DNA from: Flavobacterium ginsengisoli
GTDB taxonomy: Bacteria > Bacteroidota > Bacteroidia > Flavobacteriales > Flavobacteriaceae
Direction of reading: 5' to 3'
Length of the DNA: 64,000 nt
Assembly (NCBI RefSeq): GCF_029625315.1
Contig: NZ_CP121110.1
Location: 1,231,501-1,295,500, forward strand
Made by a program: the position numbers and the translations under genes. Under the pieces are notes generated by a model, which searched no databases, was not told the DNA's origin, and worked only from the letters and a program-made list of their open reading frames with translations. Below, piece by piece: positions 28,062 to 37,622 of the stretch. The stretch's first letter is position 1. Each line of letters starts with the position of its first letter.

Positions 28062-28421
28062 ATGAAACCTGCAAAGTTCATATATGTCGTTTTACTATCG
28101 TTGCTTTCTTTTTTTAGAGGCACCGAAACGTATCAGCCGATTTTAAGCACTAGCAGTTGCATTACCTTAGACAGTGTTGCGGCAGACGACACGCAGATTT
28201 TTTCTTCTGACTTTTCTTCTTCTAAAAATCTAGAAGTTCATTATAAGCTCAAAAAGAAAATGAAATGCAGAGCGACTACTTTAGAACAAAGTACGATCAA
28301 AGCTCCTTATTTCAGTAATTTAGTCAACTTCAAGCTTTATAAAGAAAGCTTAATCTATGGTATCGCTTCAATATACCATATTGAAAGACATCCCCACTTA
28401 CATTTGTACCAGTTATTCTAG
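28062..28421 (+). CDS. Small secreted protein, unknown
   Basis: The 119-residue product has an N-terminal hydrophobic signal (about 4-19, VVLLSLLSFF) and no recognisable domain; its tail is His- and Tyr-rich. TATATTTG at 27988-27995 is a possible -7 box about 65 bases before the ATG. It lies in front of and in line with the RND pump operon, with a gap of about 240 bases. It could be an uncharacterised regulator of that pump or an unrelated gene. Confidence 0.45.
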   Translation: MKPAKFIYVVLLSLLSFFRGTETYQPILSTSSCITLDSVAADDTQIFSSDFSSSKNLEVHYKLKKKMKCRATTLEQSTIKAPYFSNLVNFKLYKESLIYGIASIYHIERHPHLHLYQLF

Positions 28422-28658
28422 ACTGATGTATTTCGTTGTTTTTATATTCTAGTATTCTAGAAAAATACCTCATTTACATATGTGATTGAGCAGACTATTG
28501 CTATAAAAACACCTCTAAAAGGTACTTTTCCAACAGAGAAGCATCCGAATCCATTTTTATTTTCTGTTTCGATTTTTATCGAATACAAAATCCAAATTCA
28601 GACTCCCGATATTTTAATATCAAGGGAGCACATCTATTTATTCAAAAATTTAAACCTA

Positions 28659-29753
28659 ATGATGAGCATTTATAAAAATCCATTTCTTTTATGCACCTTG
28701 GCTTTATTCGTTTTAGTCTCGTGCGGAGATAAATCTAAAAAAGATTCTAACAACATAAAAACGTTTCCTGTTTATAAGGTTACTTTAAAAGACACTATAG
28801 TTTCGAGCAAATTTGTTGCCGATGTACATGCTAAAAACAATGTAGAAATTCACGTTCGTATTCCAGGTTTATTAGACAAAGTTTACGTTAGCGAAGGACA
28901 AAAAGTAAAAAAAGGGCAAATTCTTTTTAAAATAAGCGATGTTGAACTTCAGATTCAACTTCTAAAAGCCGAAGCCGTTTACAAAAGCGCAAAAGCCGAT
29001 TTAAGAATTGCAACTGTAGAACTGGAACAGGCGCAAACCCTTTTCAATAAAAAAGTAATTGCAGATAAAGAATTAGAATTATCTAAAGCAAAAAATGATG
29101 CCGCTTCTGCAAAATTGGCTCATGCTGCTGCAGAAAGAAAAGCAATCAACCAACAGATTAGCTTTACCACAATCCGCGCACCATTTGACGGAACAGTTGA
29201 CCGTATTCCGTTTAAGGAAGGAAGTTTAGTAGAAAATGGTTCATTACTTACAACTGTTTCTCAATTAGACGATGTTTATGCTTACTTCTCAATTCCTGAG
29301 AATACCTATTTCCAAATGATGGAAGACAAAGCTTTAAACACGCAAGGCGATATTAGATTGGTGTTGCCAAACGGACAAGTTTACGATCAAAAAGGAGAAT
29401 TAAGAACTGCTGATGGAGATATCGACAGACAAACAGGTTCTATTCAATACAAAGCAAAATTTCACAATCCGCAAGGATTTATCAAGCACGGAACTTCTGG
29501 CAAACTGATTATTTCGGAGCCAAAAACCAATGCAATTTTAATTCCGCAGAAAGCTGTTTTTTCTATTCAGGACAAACAATACGTTTTCCGCGTGAACAAA
29601 GATGGAGTAGTTAAAATGACGAATGTTACTATTGAAACGACTCTAGATGATGTGTATATCTTAAATGATGGTCTAAAAAGCGATGACCTGATTGTACAGG
29701 AAGGTACACAATCATTGAGAGACGGCGATAAAATCAACATGAAACAAATGTAG
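28659..29753 (+). CDS. RND efflux periplasmic adaptor lipoprotein (AcrA/MexA type)
   Basis: I place the start at ATG 28659 (or 28662), giving MSIYKNPFLLCTLALFVLVSCGDK, a clean lipoprotein signal with lipobox LVSC; the longer open frame upstream to 28482 has no signal and is unlikely. About 364 residues: a lipoyl half-motif (IPGLLDKVYVSEGQKVKKGQ), an alpha-hairpin (about 95-150), the second lipoyl half (TTIRAPFDGTVDRIPFKEGS), a beta-barrel and a membrane-proximal domain. It bridges the pump and the outer-membrane channel. First gene of the three-gene pump operon. Confidence 0.92.
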   Translation: MMSIYKNPFLLCTLALFVLVSCGDKSKKDSNNIKTFPVYKVTLKDTIVSSKFVADVHAKNNVEIHVRIPGLLDKVYVSEGQKVKKGQILFKISDVELQIQLLKAEAVYKSAKADLRIATVELEQAQTLFNKKVIADKELELSKAKNDAASAKLAHAAAERKAINQQISFTTIRAPFDGTVDRIPFKEGSLVENGSLLTTVSQLDDVYAYFSIPENTYFQMMEDKALNTQGDIRLVLPNGQVYDQKGELRTADGDIDRQTGSIQYKAKFHNPQGFIKHGTSGKLIISEPKTNAILIPQKAVFSIQDKQYVFRVNKDGVVKMTNVTIETTLDDVYILNDGLKSDDLIVQEGTQSLRDGDKINMKQM

Positions 29754-29803
29754 ATTATCGATCTGTAAAACAGTTATTTAATTATTTATCTAAAACATTT
29801 AAA

Positions 29804-32800
29804 ATGATAGAGTTATTTATCAGGAGGAAAATATTGTCATTAATCATCTCGGTTATGATAGTCCTTCTGGGATTGCTGGCGTTGTTTCAGCTTCCTATTA
29901 CCCAATTTCCAGACATTGTACCACCGTCTGTAACCGTTACAGCAAAATATACAGGAGCAAACGCAGAGGTTTCGGCCAATGCAGTCGCCCTTCCGTTAGA
30001 AAGAGCCATCAATGGTGTGCCCGGAATGACGTATATGTCAACCGTAACTTCTAATGATGGTTTGACTTTAATTCAGGTTTTCTTTGAAGTAGGAACCGAT
30101 CCCGATCTGGCTGCGGTAAACGTGCAGAACAGGGTTACCACAATTTTGGATGAACTTCCAGAAGAGGTAATTCGTGCCGGAGTTACAACCGAAAAAGAGG
30201 TAAACAGTATGTTGATGTACTTGAACATTACAAGTACCGACAAAACTCAAGATGAGCAGTTTATCTTCAACTTCACCGATATTAACATTCTTCAGGAATT
30301 AAAACGTATTGATGGTGTTGGACGTGCCGAAATCATGGGGCAGAAAGAATATTCGATGCGTGTCTGGCTAGATCCAGAAAAGATGCTTTCGTATAATATT
30401 TCGGCAAATGAAGTTATCAATTCACTTCAAAAACAAAACATTTCTGCCGCGCCAGGTAAAGTGGGTGAAGGTTCAGGACAAATGAACAATCAATTACAAT
30501 ACGTAATTAAATACGGAGGAAAATTCTTCGAGCCAAAACAATATGAAGAAATTCCGTTAAGAGCCAATTCAGACGGAACTATTTTAAGATTAAAAGACAT
30601 TTCGAAAATCGAATTTGGTGCCATGAGTTACGGAATGGTTTCTAAAACCGATGGAAAACCTTCTGCATCAATCATGCTAAAACAGCGTCCGGGTTCTAAT
30701 GCGTCTGAAGTTATTGCCAGCGTAAAAGAAAAAATGACCGAATTAAAAGGTTCTTCTTTTCCTCCTGGAATGGAATTCAACATTGCTTATGACGTATCTC
30801 GCTTCCTTGATGCTTCTATCCATGAGGTATTGAGAACTTTGGTTGAAGCCTTTCTTTTAGTGGCTTTTGTGGTTTTCCTTTTCCTTCAAGATTGGAGATC
30901 GACTTTAATTCCAGTATTGGCAGTTCCTGTTGCCCTTATTGGTTCGTTTACCTTTATGTCGATGATGGGATTCTCAATTAACTTATTAACGCTTTTCGCA
31001 TTAGTACTTTCTATCGGAATCGTGGTCGATAATGCCATTGTCGTCGTCGAAGCCGTTCACGTAAAAATTTCCGAAGAACATATGTCGCCAATGGAAGCTA
31101 CCATTAGCGCCATGAAAGAAATTACAGGTGCCGTTATTGCAATTACGATTGTAATGGCCGCCGTATTTATTCCCGTTGCATTCTTGAGCGGTCCAGTCGG
31201 GGTTTTCTACAGGCAGTTCTCATTGACAATGGCAATAAGTATCGTAATTTCTGGTATTAACGCACTTACCCTTACTCCTGCCCTTTGTGCTATTATGCTA
31301 AAAGCGCATGATCCTAACAAAGAGAAAAAATCGCTTTTAGATCGTTTCTTCCACAGATTCAACCATTGGTTTGATAATATTACTTCAAAATACATCAAAG
31401 TATTAGTAAAATTTGCTGATCGCAGCACTGTAACCATTGGACTATTAGTATTGTTTTGCATATTAACATGGGGAACAACCAAGTTTTTAGCGTCAGGATT
31501 TATCCCGACAGAAGATCAGGGAATGGTTTACGTAAGTGTTACAACGCCACAAGGAGCAACAGTAGAACGTACTGAAAAAGCTTTAGACGAAGTAACTAAA
31601 ATTGCTCAAGGAATTAAAGGTGTCGACAACGTAACGACTCTTGCGGGATACAGTATTGTAACTGAAATTGCAGGAGCTTCATACGGAATGGGAATGATCA
31701 ATTTGAAAGACTGGAGCGAACGTGATATTTCGGTTACCCAATTTATGGCGGAACTTACAGAAAAAACCAAAAACATTACCGACGCACAAATCGAAATTTT
31801 TGCACCGCCAACCGTTCCTGGTTTTGGTAACACGAGTGGTTTTGAGCTTCGTTTGCTGGATAAATCTGGAGGAAGTATTACCAATACGGATAAAGTAACC
31901 AAAGAATTTATTAAAGAACTAAATGCTTCGCCAGAAATTCAGAACTCTTTCTCGAGTTTTGATGCCACTTTTCCGCAGTATTTAATTCATATTGATTATG
32001 ATCTTGTCGCCAAAAAAGGAATTTCTGTAGACAATGCTATGTCGACTTTGCAAACCATGTTAGGTTCATTTTATGCAACCAACTTTATCCGTTTCTCTCA
32101 AATGTATAAAGTAATGGTTCAGGCGAGTCCGCAGTTCCGTCAAAATCCAGAAAGTATTTTGGATATGTATTTGAAGAATGAAGCAGGCGAAATGGTTCCG
32201 TTTTCAACTTTCATCAAATTAGAAAGAGTTTACGGCCCTGAGGTCTTAACACGTTATAATATGTACATGTCAGCCATGATTAACGGTGAACCAGCGGAAG
32301 GTTACAGCTCTGGAGATGCCATTGCCGCTGTTGAAAAAATTGCGGCAGAAAAATTGCCAAGCCGTTTCGAATTGGAATGGTCTGGTATGACACGTGAAGA
32401 GATTTTATCAGGAAATCAAACCATATACATTTTTGCGCTTTGTATACTTTTTGTATACTTATTATTGGCCGCGCAATACGAAAGTTTATTGCTTCCGTTC
32501 CCAGTATTATTAAGTCTTCCCGTAGGAGTTTTCGGTTCTTACATCGCACTTGTAATGGTTGGACTGGACAATAACATCTATGCCCAAGTAGCACTCGTCA
32601 TGCTGATTGGTCTGCTCGCCAAGAACGCCATTCTGATTGTAGAGTTTGCGATGGCACAAAATAAGCTCGGACGAGATATTGTCGAAGCGGCAATTGAAGG
32701 AGCTAGACTTCGTTTCCGTCCAATTTTGATGACCTCATTTGCTTTTATTTCAGGATTGATTCCGCTGTGTATCGCTTCTGGTGCGGGTGCAATTGGTAAC

Positions 32801-32926
32801 CGTTCGATTGGTACAGCAGCTGCGGGAGGAATGTTAATCGGAACTGTATTTGGTCTTTTAATTATTCCGGGACTTTATATCCTGTTTGCGAAATTGGAAA
32901 AACGAATGAGTAAGTCAAACAATTAA
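29804..32926 (+). CDS. RND multidrug efflux permease (HAE1/AcrB type)
   Basis: The 1040-residue inner-membrane pump begins MIELFIRRKILSLIISVMIV (TM1) and has the usual 12 membrane segments and two periplasmic loops. FPDIVPPSVTV, PGASxxxV-like stretches and the TM10 lysine motif GLLAKNAILIVEF are all present. In TM4 the proton-relay pair that is Asp-Asp in E. coli AcrB reads Asp409-Asn410 (GIVVDNAIVVVEAV). It exports drugs, dyes or detergents in exchange for protons. It lies 50 bases after the adaptor gene. Confidence 0.95.
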   Translation: MIELFIRRKILSLIISVMIVLLGLLALFQLPITQFPDIVPPSVTVTAKYTGANAEVSANAVALPLERAINGVPGMTYMSTVTSNDGLTLIQVFFEVGTDPDLAAVNVQNRVTTILDELPEEVIRAGVTTEKEVNSMLMYLNITSTDKTQDEQFIFNFTDINILQELKRIDGVGRAEIMGQKEYSMRVWLDPEKMLSYNISANEVINSLQKQNISAAPGKVGEGSGQMNNQLQYVIKYGGKFFEPKQYEEIPLRANSDGTILRLKDISKIEFGAMSYGMVSKTDGKPSASIMLKQRPGSNASEVIASVKEKMTELKGSSFPPGMEFNIAYDVSRFLDASIHEVLRTLVEAFLLVAFVVFLFLQDWRSTLIPVLAVPVALIGSFTFMSMMGFSINLLTLFALVLSIGIVVDNAIVVVEAVHVKISEEHMSPMEATISAMKEITGAVIAITIVMAAVFIPVAFLSGPVGVFYRQFSLTMAISIVISGINALTLTPALCAIMLKAHDPNKEKKSLLDRFFHRFNHWFDNITSKYIKVLVKFADRSTVTIGLLVLFCILTWGTTKFLASGFIPTEDQGMVYVSVTTPQGATVERTEKALDEVTKIAQGIKGVDNVTTLAGYSIVTEIAGASYGMGMINLKDWSERDISVTQFMAELTEKTKNITDAQIEIFAPPTVPGFGNTSGFELRLLDKSGGSITNTDKVTKEFIKELNASPEIQNSFSSFDATFPQYLIHIDYDLVAKKGISVDNAMSTLQTMLGSFYATNFIRFSQMYKVMVQASPQFRQNPESILDMYLKNEAGEMVPFSTFIKLERVYGPEVLTRYNMYMSAMINGEPAEGYSSGDAIAAVEKIAAEKLPSRFELEWSGMTREEILSGNQTIYIFALCILFVYLLLAAQYESLLLPFPVLLSLPVGVFGSYIALVMVGLDNNIYAQVALVMLIGLLAKNAILIVEFAMAQNKLGRDIVEAAIEGARLRFRPILMTSFAFISGLIPLCIASGAGAIGNRSIGTAAAGGMLIGTVFGLLIIPGLYILFAKLEKRMSKSNN

Positions 32927-32981
32927 TTCGTTGAGCAAAATAGATTAAATAAATCTAATTTGATCTGCAACAATCTTTTAA

Positions 32982-33027
32982 AATCTGCGTGAAATATTTT
33001 TTACCCATAGTTTTTTTCACGCAGATT
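32982..33027. repeat. cgcagatt hairpin inside the pump operon
   Basis: aatctgcgtgaaa (32982-32994) and tttcacgcagatt (33015-33027) form a perfect 13-bp stem, followed by three or four copies of acagatta. It lies between the permease and channel genes and could shape mRNA stability or relative expression. Confidence 0.65.
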
Positions 33028-33128
33028 AATACAGATTAATACAGATTAAAGCAGATTTAAACAGATTAATCTAAGCTAATGAATACGATTAAAAAATGCT
33101 TGGCAGATTGAACAAATAAAATTAAACA

Positions 33129-34619
33129 ATGAAAGAGATATTAAATCAATATAAAAATGCTGATGTGCAGTTTCTAAGGACAACCAAAAGTGCCGTTGTA
33201 ATAACCGGAATTTTACTTTTGACAGCTTGCTCTGCGCCAAAAGTCAGCACTAAACTAGACGCTGCAAAGCTTCCAGAAAATTTTGATGCACAAAGAAAAG
33301 AAGCATCAAACGAGACTTTTATTCCATTAAAAACAGAAACCTTTTTTAAAGACCCGAAATTAGAAGCTTTATTAAAGAAAGCCATTGCCAAGAATCCTGA
33401 TTATTTAATCATGCAGGAAAGAATCCTGATTGCCAATTCGCATTTAAAAGTGGCAAAACTGGCACTTCTTCCCTCTTTAGATTTTGTTGCCGATGCTTCT
33501 GGAACACATTACGGAAAATATACAATGGATGGAGTTGGTAACTTTGATACTAACTTTTCTCAGAATATTAGCGAAAAACAAAGAATCAACGAAGATGTAA
33601 CTCCGAACCTATTTTTAGGTGCGAAAGTTTCCTGGGAAGCTGATATCTGGGGAAAACTTAGCAATCGTAAAAAAGCGAGACAACAGCGATTTTTTGCTTC
33701 TCAGCAAGGAATGCGATTGTTGCAAACACGCCTTTTAAGCGATGTTGCTGACTTATATTTTAAGCTGATTGCATTAGACAAACAAAAGTCGATTTATGAT
33801 AACAACTTGAAAACACAGGAAAGAGCTCTTGATATTGTATCGGCACAAAGATCTGTCGGAAAAGCTACAGAATTGGCTGTACAGCAATTTAATGCGCAAA
33901 ACAATAACATTCATGCAGAAGCTTCAGAATTGCATTTAAGCATTGATCAGACAGAGAAAGCTTTATTGACTCTTTTGGGGGAATATGGCGGAAAAATTGA
34001 CCGAAGCAGTGACTTTCTAGCTGGTCATTTAGAAGTTTTAAACCAAAAAATAAGCGTAGATTCTATCATTCATAAAAGACCTGACGTATCTGAGGCTTAC
34101 TTTGAATTGCTTGCTAGCAATGCTGATGCTAAATCGGCTCGCGCTGCCTTTTTCCCAACGGTAAATCTGGGCGGTTATGCAGGTTTCAACTCGTTTTCAT
34201 TCAACACTCTTTTTGACGCTGGTTCTTTTGCTTGGCAGTTATTGGGAGGTTTGACAGCTCCCGTTTTCAATAAAGGACAGATCAAACAGGAATTTTATGT
34301 TTCGAACAGAAGACAGGAAATCTCATTCCTTCAATATCAAAACGCAGTGACGACAGCGTTCAATGAATTAAGTGCTTTGCTGCATCGAAACGAAGCTTAT
34401 GAAGATGTTTTAAAATATAAATTGAACGAAATTGATCATCTCGAAATTGCCGTAAATGTCTCAAACGATTTGTATTTGAGCGGTTATGCCAATTATCTGG
34501 AAATCATAAACGCACAAAAAAATAAATTGCAGGCCGAATTGGATTTTGTAGATATCCAACTTCGAAATGCAAACTCACAAGTATTGCTGTACAAAGCTTT
34601 AGGCGGAGGAATAAATTAG
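33129..34619 (+). CDS. Outer-membrane efflux channel lipoprotein (TolC/NodT family)
   Basis: This 496-residue outer-membrane factor has a lipobox LLTACSAP with Cys34, then the duplicated helical-hairpin/beta-strand repeat typical of the family: FFKDPKLEALLKKAIAKNPDYLIMQERI in the first half and IIHKRPDVSEAYFELLASNADAKSARAAFFPTVNLGG in the second. It completes the tripartite pump with the two genes upstream. The A+T-rich gap before it (about 200 bases) holds the hairpin at 32982-33027. A strong terminator follows. Confidence 0.93.
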   Translation: MKEILNQYKNADVQFLRTTKSAVVITGILLLTACSAPKVSTKLDAAKLPENFDAQRKEASNETFIPLKTETFFKDPKLEALLKKAIAKNPDYLIMQERILIANSHLKVAKLALLPSLDFVADASGTHYGKYTMDGVGNFDTNFSQNISEKQRINEDVTPNLFLGAKVSWEADIWGKLSNRKKARQQRFFASQQGMRLLQTRLLSDVADLYFKLIALDKQKSIYDNNLKTQERALDIVSAQRSVGKATELAVQQFNAQNNNIHAEASELHLSIDQTEKALLTLLGEYGGKIDRSSDFLAGHLEVLNQKISVDSIIHKRPDVSEAYFELLASNADAKSARAAFFPTVNLGGYAGFNSFSFNTLFDAGSFAWQLLGGLTAPVFNKGQIKQEFYVSNRRQEISFLQYQNAVTTAFNELSALLHRNEAYEDVLKYKLNEIDHLEIAVNVSNDLYLSGYANYLEIINAQKNKLQAELDFVDIQLRNANSQVLLYKALGGGIN

Positions 34620-34681
34620 TTTATATGTTGGTCAAAAATGGCTTCTGTTTATAATAGCTCATCGCAGAGGTTGTTTTTAAG

Positions 34682-34713
34682 TCCCGTTTCTATTTTGAAA
34701 CGGGATTTTTTTT
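34682..34713 (+). terminator. Terminator of the RND pump operon
   Basis: tcccgtttc (34682-34690) pairs perfectly with gaaacggga (34697-34705) and is followed by eight T. Its position argues against starting the next gene upstream of it. Confidence 0.9.
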
Positions 34714-34778
34714 ATAAAACCAACACTCATTTTACCGTTTACTTTTTACCTTTATTCCAAAATACTAAAATTCCGTTG

Positions 34779-35339
34779 ATGGATATTTCCAAAATTCTCG
34801 ATTACATACACGAACTTCCTGAGCAATCTAAGCTCGCTTTGCAAAACAATGTCACCGAAATTGCTTTTGCTAAAGGGCATATTTTGCTAAAAGCCAATAA
34901 AGTAGAATCTAATATTTATTTTATAAAGAAAGGATTGGTGCGAGCTTATGTAGAAAGAGATAATGAAGTCACTTTTTGGTTTGGAAAAGAAGGTGAAACC
35001 ATTATTTCGATGAAAAGTTATGTGGAAGATCAGCCTGGTTATGAAACCATCGAACTTTTGGAAGACTGCGAATTGTACGAACTCAAAACAGAAAATCTAA
35101 GAAAACTCTTTAATGAAGATGTTCACATCGCCAATTGGGGACGAAAATTTGCAGAAAAAGAACTAATCAAAACCGAAGAACGTTTGATCTCTAAACAATT
35201 CAAAAATGCATCTGAACGTTATTTGGAATTAATGAAAGATCATCCCGAACTCTTGCAAAGGGTTCAACTAGGACATATTGCTTCCTATTTAGGAATTACA
35301 CAAGTCAGTTTAAGCAGAATACGTGCAGAAATAAAATAA
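34779..35339 (+). CDS. Crp/Fnr family transcriptional regulator
   Basis: From ATG 34779 (MDISKILDYIHELPEQSK) the protein has 186 residues; a longer frame back to 34638 would cross the terminator. An N-terminal cyclic-nucleotide-like beta-roll (about 30-120) lacks the Arg-Ser/Thr phosphate cassette of true cAMP receptors and Fnr-type cysteine clusters. The C-terminal winged helix, GHIASYLGITQVSLSRIRAEI, is intact. Regulators of this subgroup in Bacteroidota often control nearby transporters; the SMR exporter downstream is a candidate target. Confidence 0.88.
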   Translation: MDISKILDYIHELPEQSKLALQNNVTEIAFAKGHILLKANKVESNIYFIKKGLVRAYVERDNEVTFWFGKEGETIISMKSYVEDQPGYETIELLEDCELYELKTENLRKLFNEDVHIANWGRKFAEKELIKTEERLISKQFKNASERYLELMKDHPELLQRVQLGHIASYLGITQVSLSRIRAEIK

Positions 35340-35394
35340 CCTTTTAGGAGATTTTTTTTTAAACTCTCCATTTAAATCTGCTTTAATCTGTGTA

Positions 35395-35439
35395 AATCTG
35401 CGTGAAAAAATCATATGCAAAAAGTATTTCACGCAGATT
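35395..35439. repeat. cgcagatt hairpin upstream of the SMR gene
   Basis: aatctgcgtgaaa (35395-35407) and tttcacgcagatt (35427-35439) use the same 13-base arms as the hairpin at 32982-33027, flanked by further atctg/agcagatt words. Confidence 0.65.
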
Positions 35440-35572
35440 ACAAAAGATTTTAGCAGATCAAATTAGATTTTAATTGTTCAGCAAAACAGATTAAAATAAC
35501 TTCATTTTTTATCATTTGTTAATTTTTTTCTGATTTCCATAAAAGAACTTTGCATCACAAAATTTTAACTAT

Positions 35573-35899
35573 ATGAACTGGATTATTTTAATCATCGCGG
35601 GTCTATTTGAAGTAGCCTTCGCATCATGTCTTGGAAAAGCAAAAGCAACTACTGGAACTGAAATGTATTATTGGTATATTGGTTTCTTTATTTCATTAAC
35701 TGTAAGTATGCTTTTATTAATGAAAGCTACAGAAACCCTTCCGCTGGGAACCGCTTATGCTGTATGGACAGGAATTGGAGCTGTTGGAACGGTTCTAGTG
35801 GGTATCTTTGTTTTTAAAGAACCTGCGGCGTTCTGGAGATTGTTTTTCTTGGCTACTTTAGTTGGTTCTATTGTTGGTTTAAAGGCAGTTTCTCACTAA
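35573..35899 (+). CDS. SMR family exporter, Gdx/SugE-like (guanidinium or quaternary ammonium)
   Basis: This 108-residue four-helix protein has the essential Glu13 in the first helix (AGLFEVAFASCLGKA) and the family signature LPLGTAYAVWTGIGAVGT. The GLFEVAFA pattern is closer to Gdx/SugE guanidinium exporters than to EmrE, but substrate assignment from sequence is not safe. It works as an antiparallel dimer. I saw no guanidine riboswitch upstream. A strong terminator follows. Confidence 0.9.
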   Translation: MNWIILIIAGLFEVAFASCLGKAKATTGTEMYYWYIGFFISLTVSMLLLMKATETLPLGTAYAVWTGIGAVGTVLVGIFVFKEPAAFWRLFFLATLVGSIVGLKAVSH

Positions 35900-35922
35900 A
35901 AATATATTTTACAATTATACTC

Positions 35923-35960
35923 AACTTTGTCAAAGTTTCGAACTTTGACAAAGTTTTTTT
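35923..35960 (+). terminator. Terminator of the SMR gene
   Basis: aactttgtcaaagtt (35923-35937) and its exact complement (35941-35955) form a 15-bp stem with a three-base loop and a T run. The same stem sequence recurs at 36104-36137 and in the HxlR tandem array near 17977-18000. Confidence 0.85.
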
Positions 35961-35990
35961 GTTTTTAAACACATCGCATTTTCCACAATC

Positions 35991-36092
35991 TTGTCATTCT
36001 GAGGAACGAAGAATCACACGCGGGATTCGATAAAGATTGGAGAAATTCGGTACGGAGTTTCTAGTGTGATTCTTCGTTCCTCAGAATGACAA
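35991..36092. repeat. Dispersed long inverted repeat with perfect 29-bp arms (gap 35900-36245)
   Basis: The arms 35991-36019 and 36064-36092 are exact reverse complements, containing cattctgaggaacgaagaatc. The loop holds cgggattcgataaagattgg and a cggtacggagtt word also present (inverted) in the repeat at 39115-39243. This element type is widely scattered in Flavobacterium genomes by my recollection. A second aactttgtcaaagtt hairpin follows at 36104-36137; nothing else was seen in the gap. Confidence 0.8.
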
Positions 36093-36245
36093 ACTGTTGG
36101 CAGAACTTTGTCAAAGTTTAAAACTTTGACAAAGTTAATCCTTGAAACAACTAATGCAATTTCAGCATCACATGATAAAAAAATAGCATTTTTAATCATT
36201 ATTCTCTCCTTTATCTTTGCCAAAAATTAAAGCCTAAAATAAAAA

Positions 36246-36692
36246 ATGACATTCAGCCATTCCATTAAATCTTTTGACGAGTTAACCAATCACGAAATGT
36301 ACAACATGCTTCGGTTAAGAAGTGACGTTTTTGTAGTCGAACAAAACTGCCCTTATCTCGATTTAGATAATAAAGACCAGAAAGGTTTTCATTTATTGTA
36401 TTATGTCGATAACGAATTGGCAGGTGTGACGCGCTTACTTCCAAAAGGAATATCGTATGATGAAGTTTCAATTGGAAGAGTTGTAATTGCCAAATCGCAT
36501 CGCGGATTAGGTTTAGGAGCAAAACTAATGGAAGCTTCGATTGCGGGTTGCGAAGAGAAATTCGGAAAAGGTCCAATTAGAATTAGTGCGCAATACCATT
36601 TATCCAAATTTTATCAATCTTTAGGATTTGCAGAACAAGGAGAAGTGTATGATGAAGACGGAATTCCGCATATCGGAATGCTAAGAGCTTAA
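36246..36692 (+). CDS. ElaA-like GNAT acetyltransferase
   Basis: The 148-residue protein begins with the ElaA hallmark LRSDVFVVEQNCPYLDLDNKD and has the acetyl-CoA pyrophosphate loop HRGLGLGAKL near residues 86-95 and the C-terminal SKFYQSLGF strand. ElaA proteins are cytoplasmic GNAT N-acyltransferases of unknown substrate. It converges on the LysR gene, leaving four bases between their stops. Confidence 0.9.
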   Translation: MTFSHSIKSFDELTNHEMYNMLRLRSDVFVVEQNCPYLDLDNKDQKGFHLLYYVDNELAGVTRLLPKGISYDEVSIGRVVIAKSHRGLGLGAKLMEASIAGCEEKFGKGPIRISAQYHLSKFYQSLGFAEQGEVYDEDGIPHIGMLRA

Positions 36693-36696
36693 CGAT

Positions 36697-37560
36697 TTAC
36701 GGAATAATCAATTTCAAAACATTGGCCAGTACCGGATTATGATCTTCGGTTCTCCAATTGACATAAAGATCAGTTTCTAGAGGCAATTTTATAAATCGGA
36801 TTCCAGGGATTTCATGAAAGACATACGAATCGGGTAAAATCGCGATTCCAAGGCCTTTTCGAACCAAAGCAATTATCGAAGAACCAAATTCAGACTGAAG
36901 ATAGGCTTCTGGCGCGTTATCCAAAGAATTGAATAATCTCTGAATAAGGTCGCTATAACTGCTGCCTTCGTCATTGGTTGGCAAAATAAACTTTTGAGAC
37001 GCAAGGGTTTCTTTAGTAAAATCCTCTGGCGTTTGATATGGATGATCTTCTGGAACAACAACTGCTAAGTGATCGGTGTAGATTTTTTGAGATTGAATAT
37101 CTTTTGAATTATTAATATCTCTGGTAATCGCCAGATCTATTTTATAATTTCGCAGAAAATCCTGCTGATTCTCGTACAGCACCTGAACCAGTTTGATTTT
37201 TAGTTTTGGAAAAGCTTCTGAAATACGCGACAAAATTTCGGGCATAAGAGAAGCCGAAATAGAATCGGGATGAGAAATGGTAATCGTACCGCTCTCGCCT
37301 AGCTGAATCTGGCGGGCAGATTGATGAATAAACTCTAGTTTACTCAATTCAACCTCCCATTTTTCTTTTAAGAATTGGCCAGCAGCAGTAAGTTTAACGT
37401 TGCGTTTATTGCGCTCAAACAACTGAACGCCAAGTTGATTCTCAAGAGACTGAATTTGACGGCTAAGTGCCGATTGTGTAATATTCATCTTTCCGGCGGT
37501 GTTCCAGAAATGAAGTTCTCGCGAAAGAGCCAAAAAATATTTAATCTGCTGTAAATCCAT
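36697..37560 (-). CDS. LysR family transcriptional regulator
   Basis: A 287-residue LysR protein with the winged helix at 1-60 (MDLQQIKYFLALSRELHFWNTAGKMNITQSALSRQIQSLENQLG) and a two-lobe effector-binding domain. It is divergent from the acetyltransferase/DMT exporter pair, with only 62 bases between starts, a classic LysR layout in which the regulator controls the divergent operon. The inducer is unknown. Confidence 0.92.
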   Translation of the reverse strand: MDLQQIKYFLALSRELHFWNTAGKMNITQSALSRQIQSLENQLGVQLFERNKRNVKLTAAGQFLKEKWEVELSKLEFIHQSARQIQLGESGTITISHPDSISASLMPEILSRISEAFPKLKIKLVQVLYENQQDFLRNYKIDLAITRDINNSKDIQSQKIYTDHLAVVVPEDHPYQTPEDFTKETLASQKFILPTNDEGSSYSDLIQRLFNSLDNAPEAYLQSEFGSSIIALVRKGLGIAILPDSYVFHEIPGIRFIKLPLETDLYVNWRTEDHNPVLANVLKLIIP

Positions 37561-37622
37561 TTATGCAATTTACGCATTTATCAGAAACAAAAAATAGCTT
37601 TTAACGCATTAAAGAAACAAAA

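Noticed and set aside
28482..28658. N-terminal extension of the RND adaptor protein
   Set aside because: The extension would bury the lipoprotein signal peptide that starts at 28659/28662.
31606..31902. Minus-strand frame inside the RND permease, and similar short antisense frames across the pump, gnd, kaiC and permease genes
   Set aside because: They lie opposite strongly conserved coding sequence, have no domain, and have no promoter or start context.
34638..34778. N-terminal extension of the Crp/Fnr regulator
   Set aside because: It would read through a strong rho-independent terminator (34682-34713), and the added residues are not like the family.
35340..35572. Guanidine riboswitch upstream of the SMR exporter
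   Set aside because: The leader holds only the cgcagatt hairpin repeat; I see none of the conserved guanidine-I core motifs.
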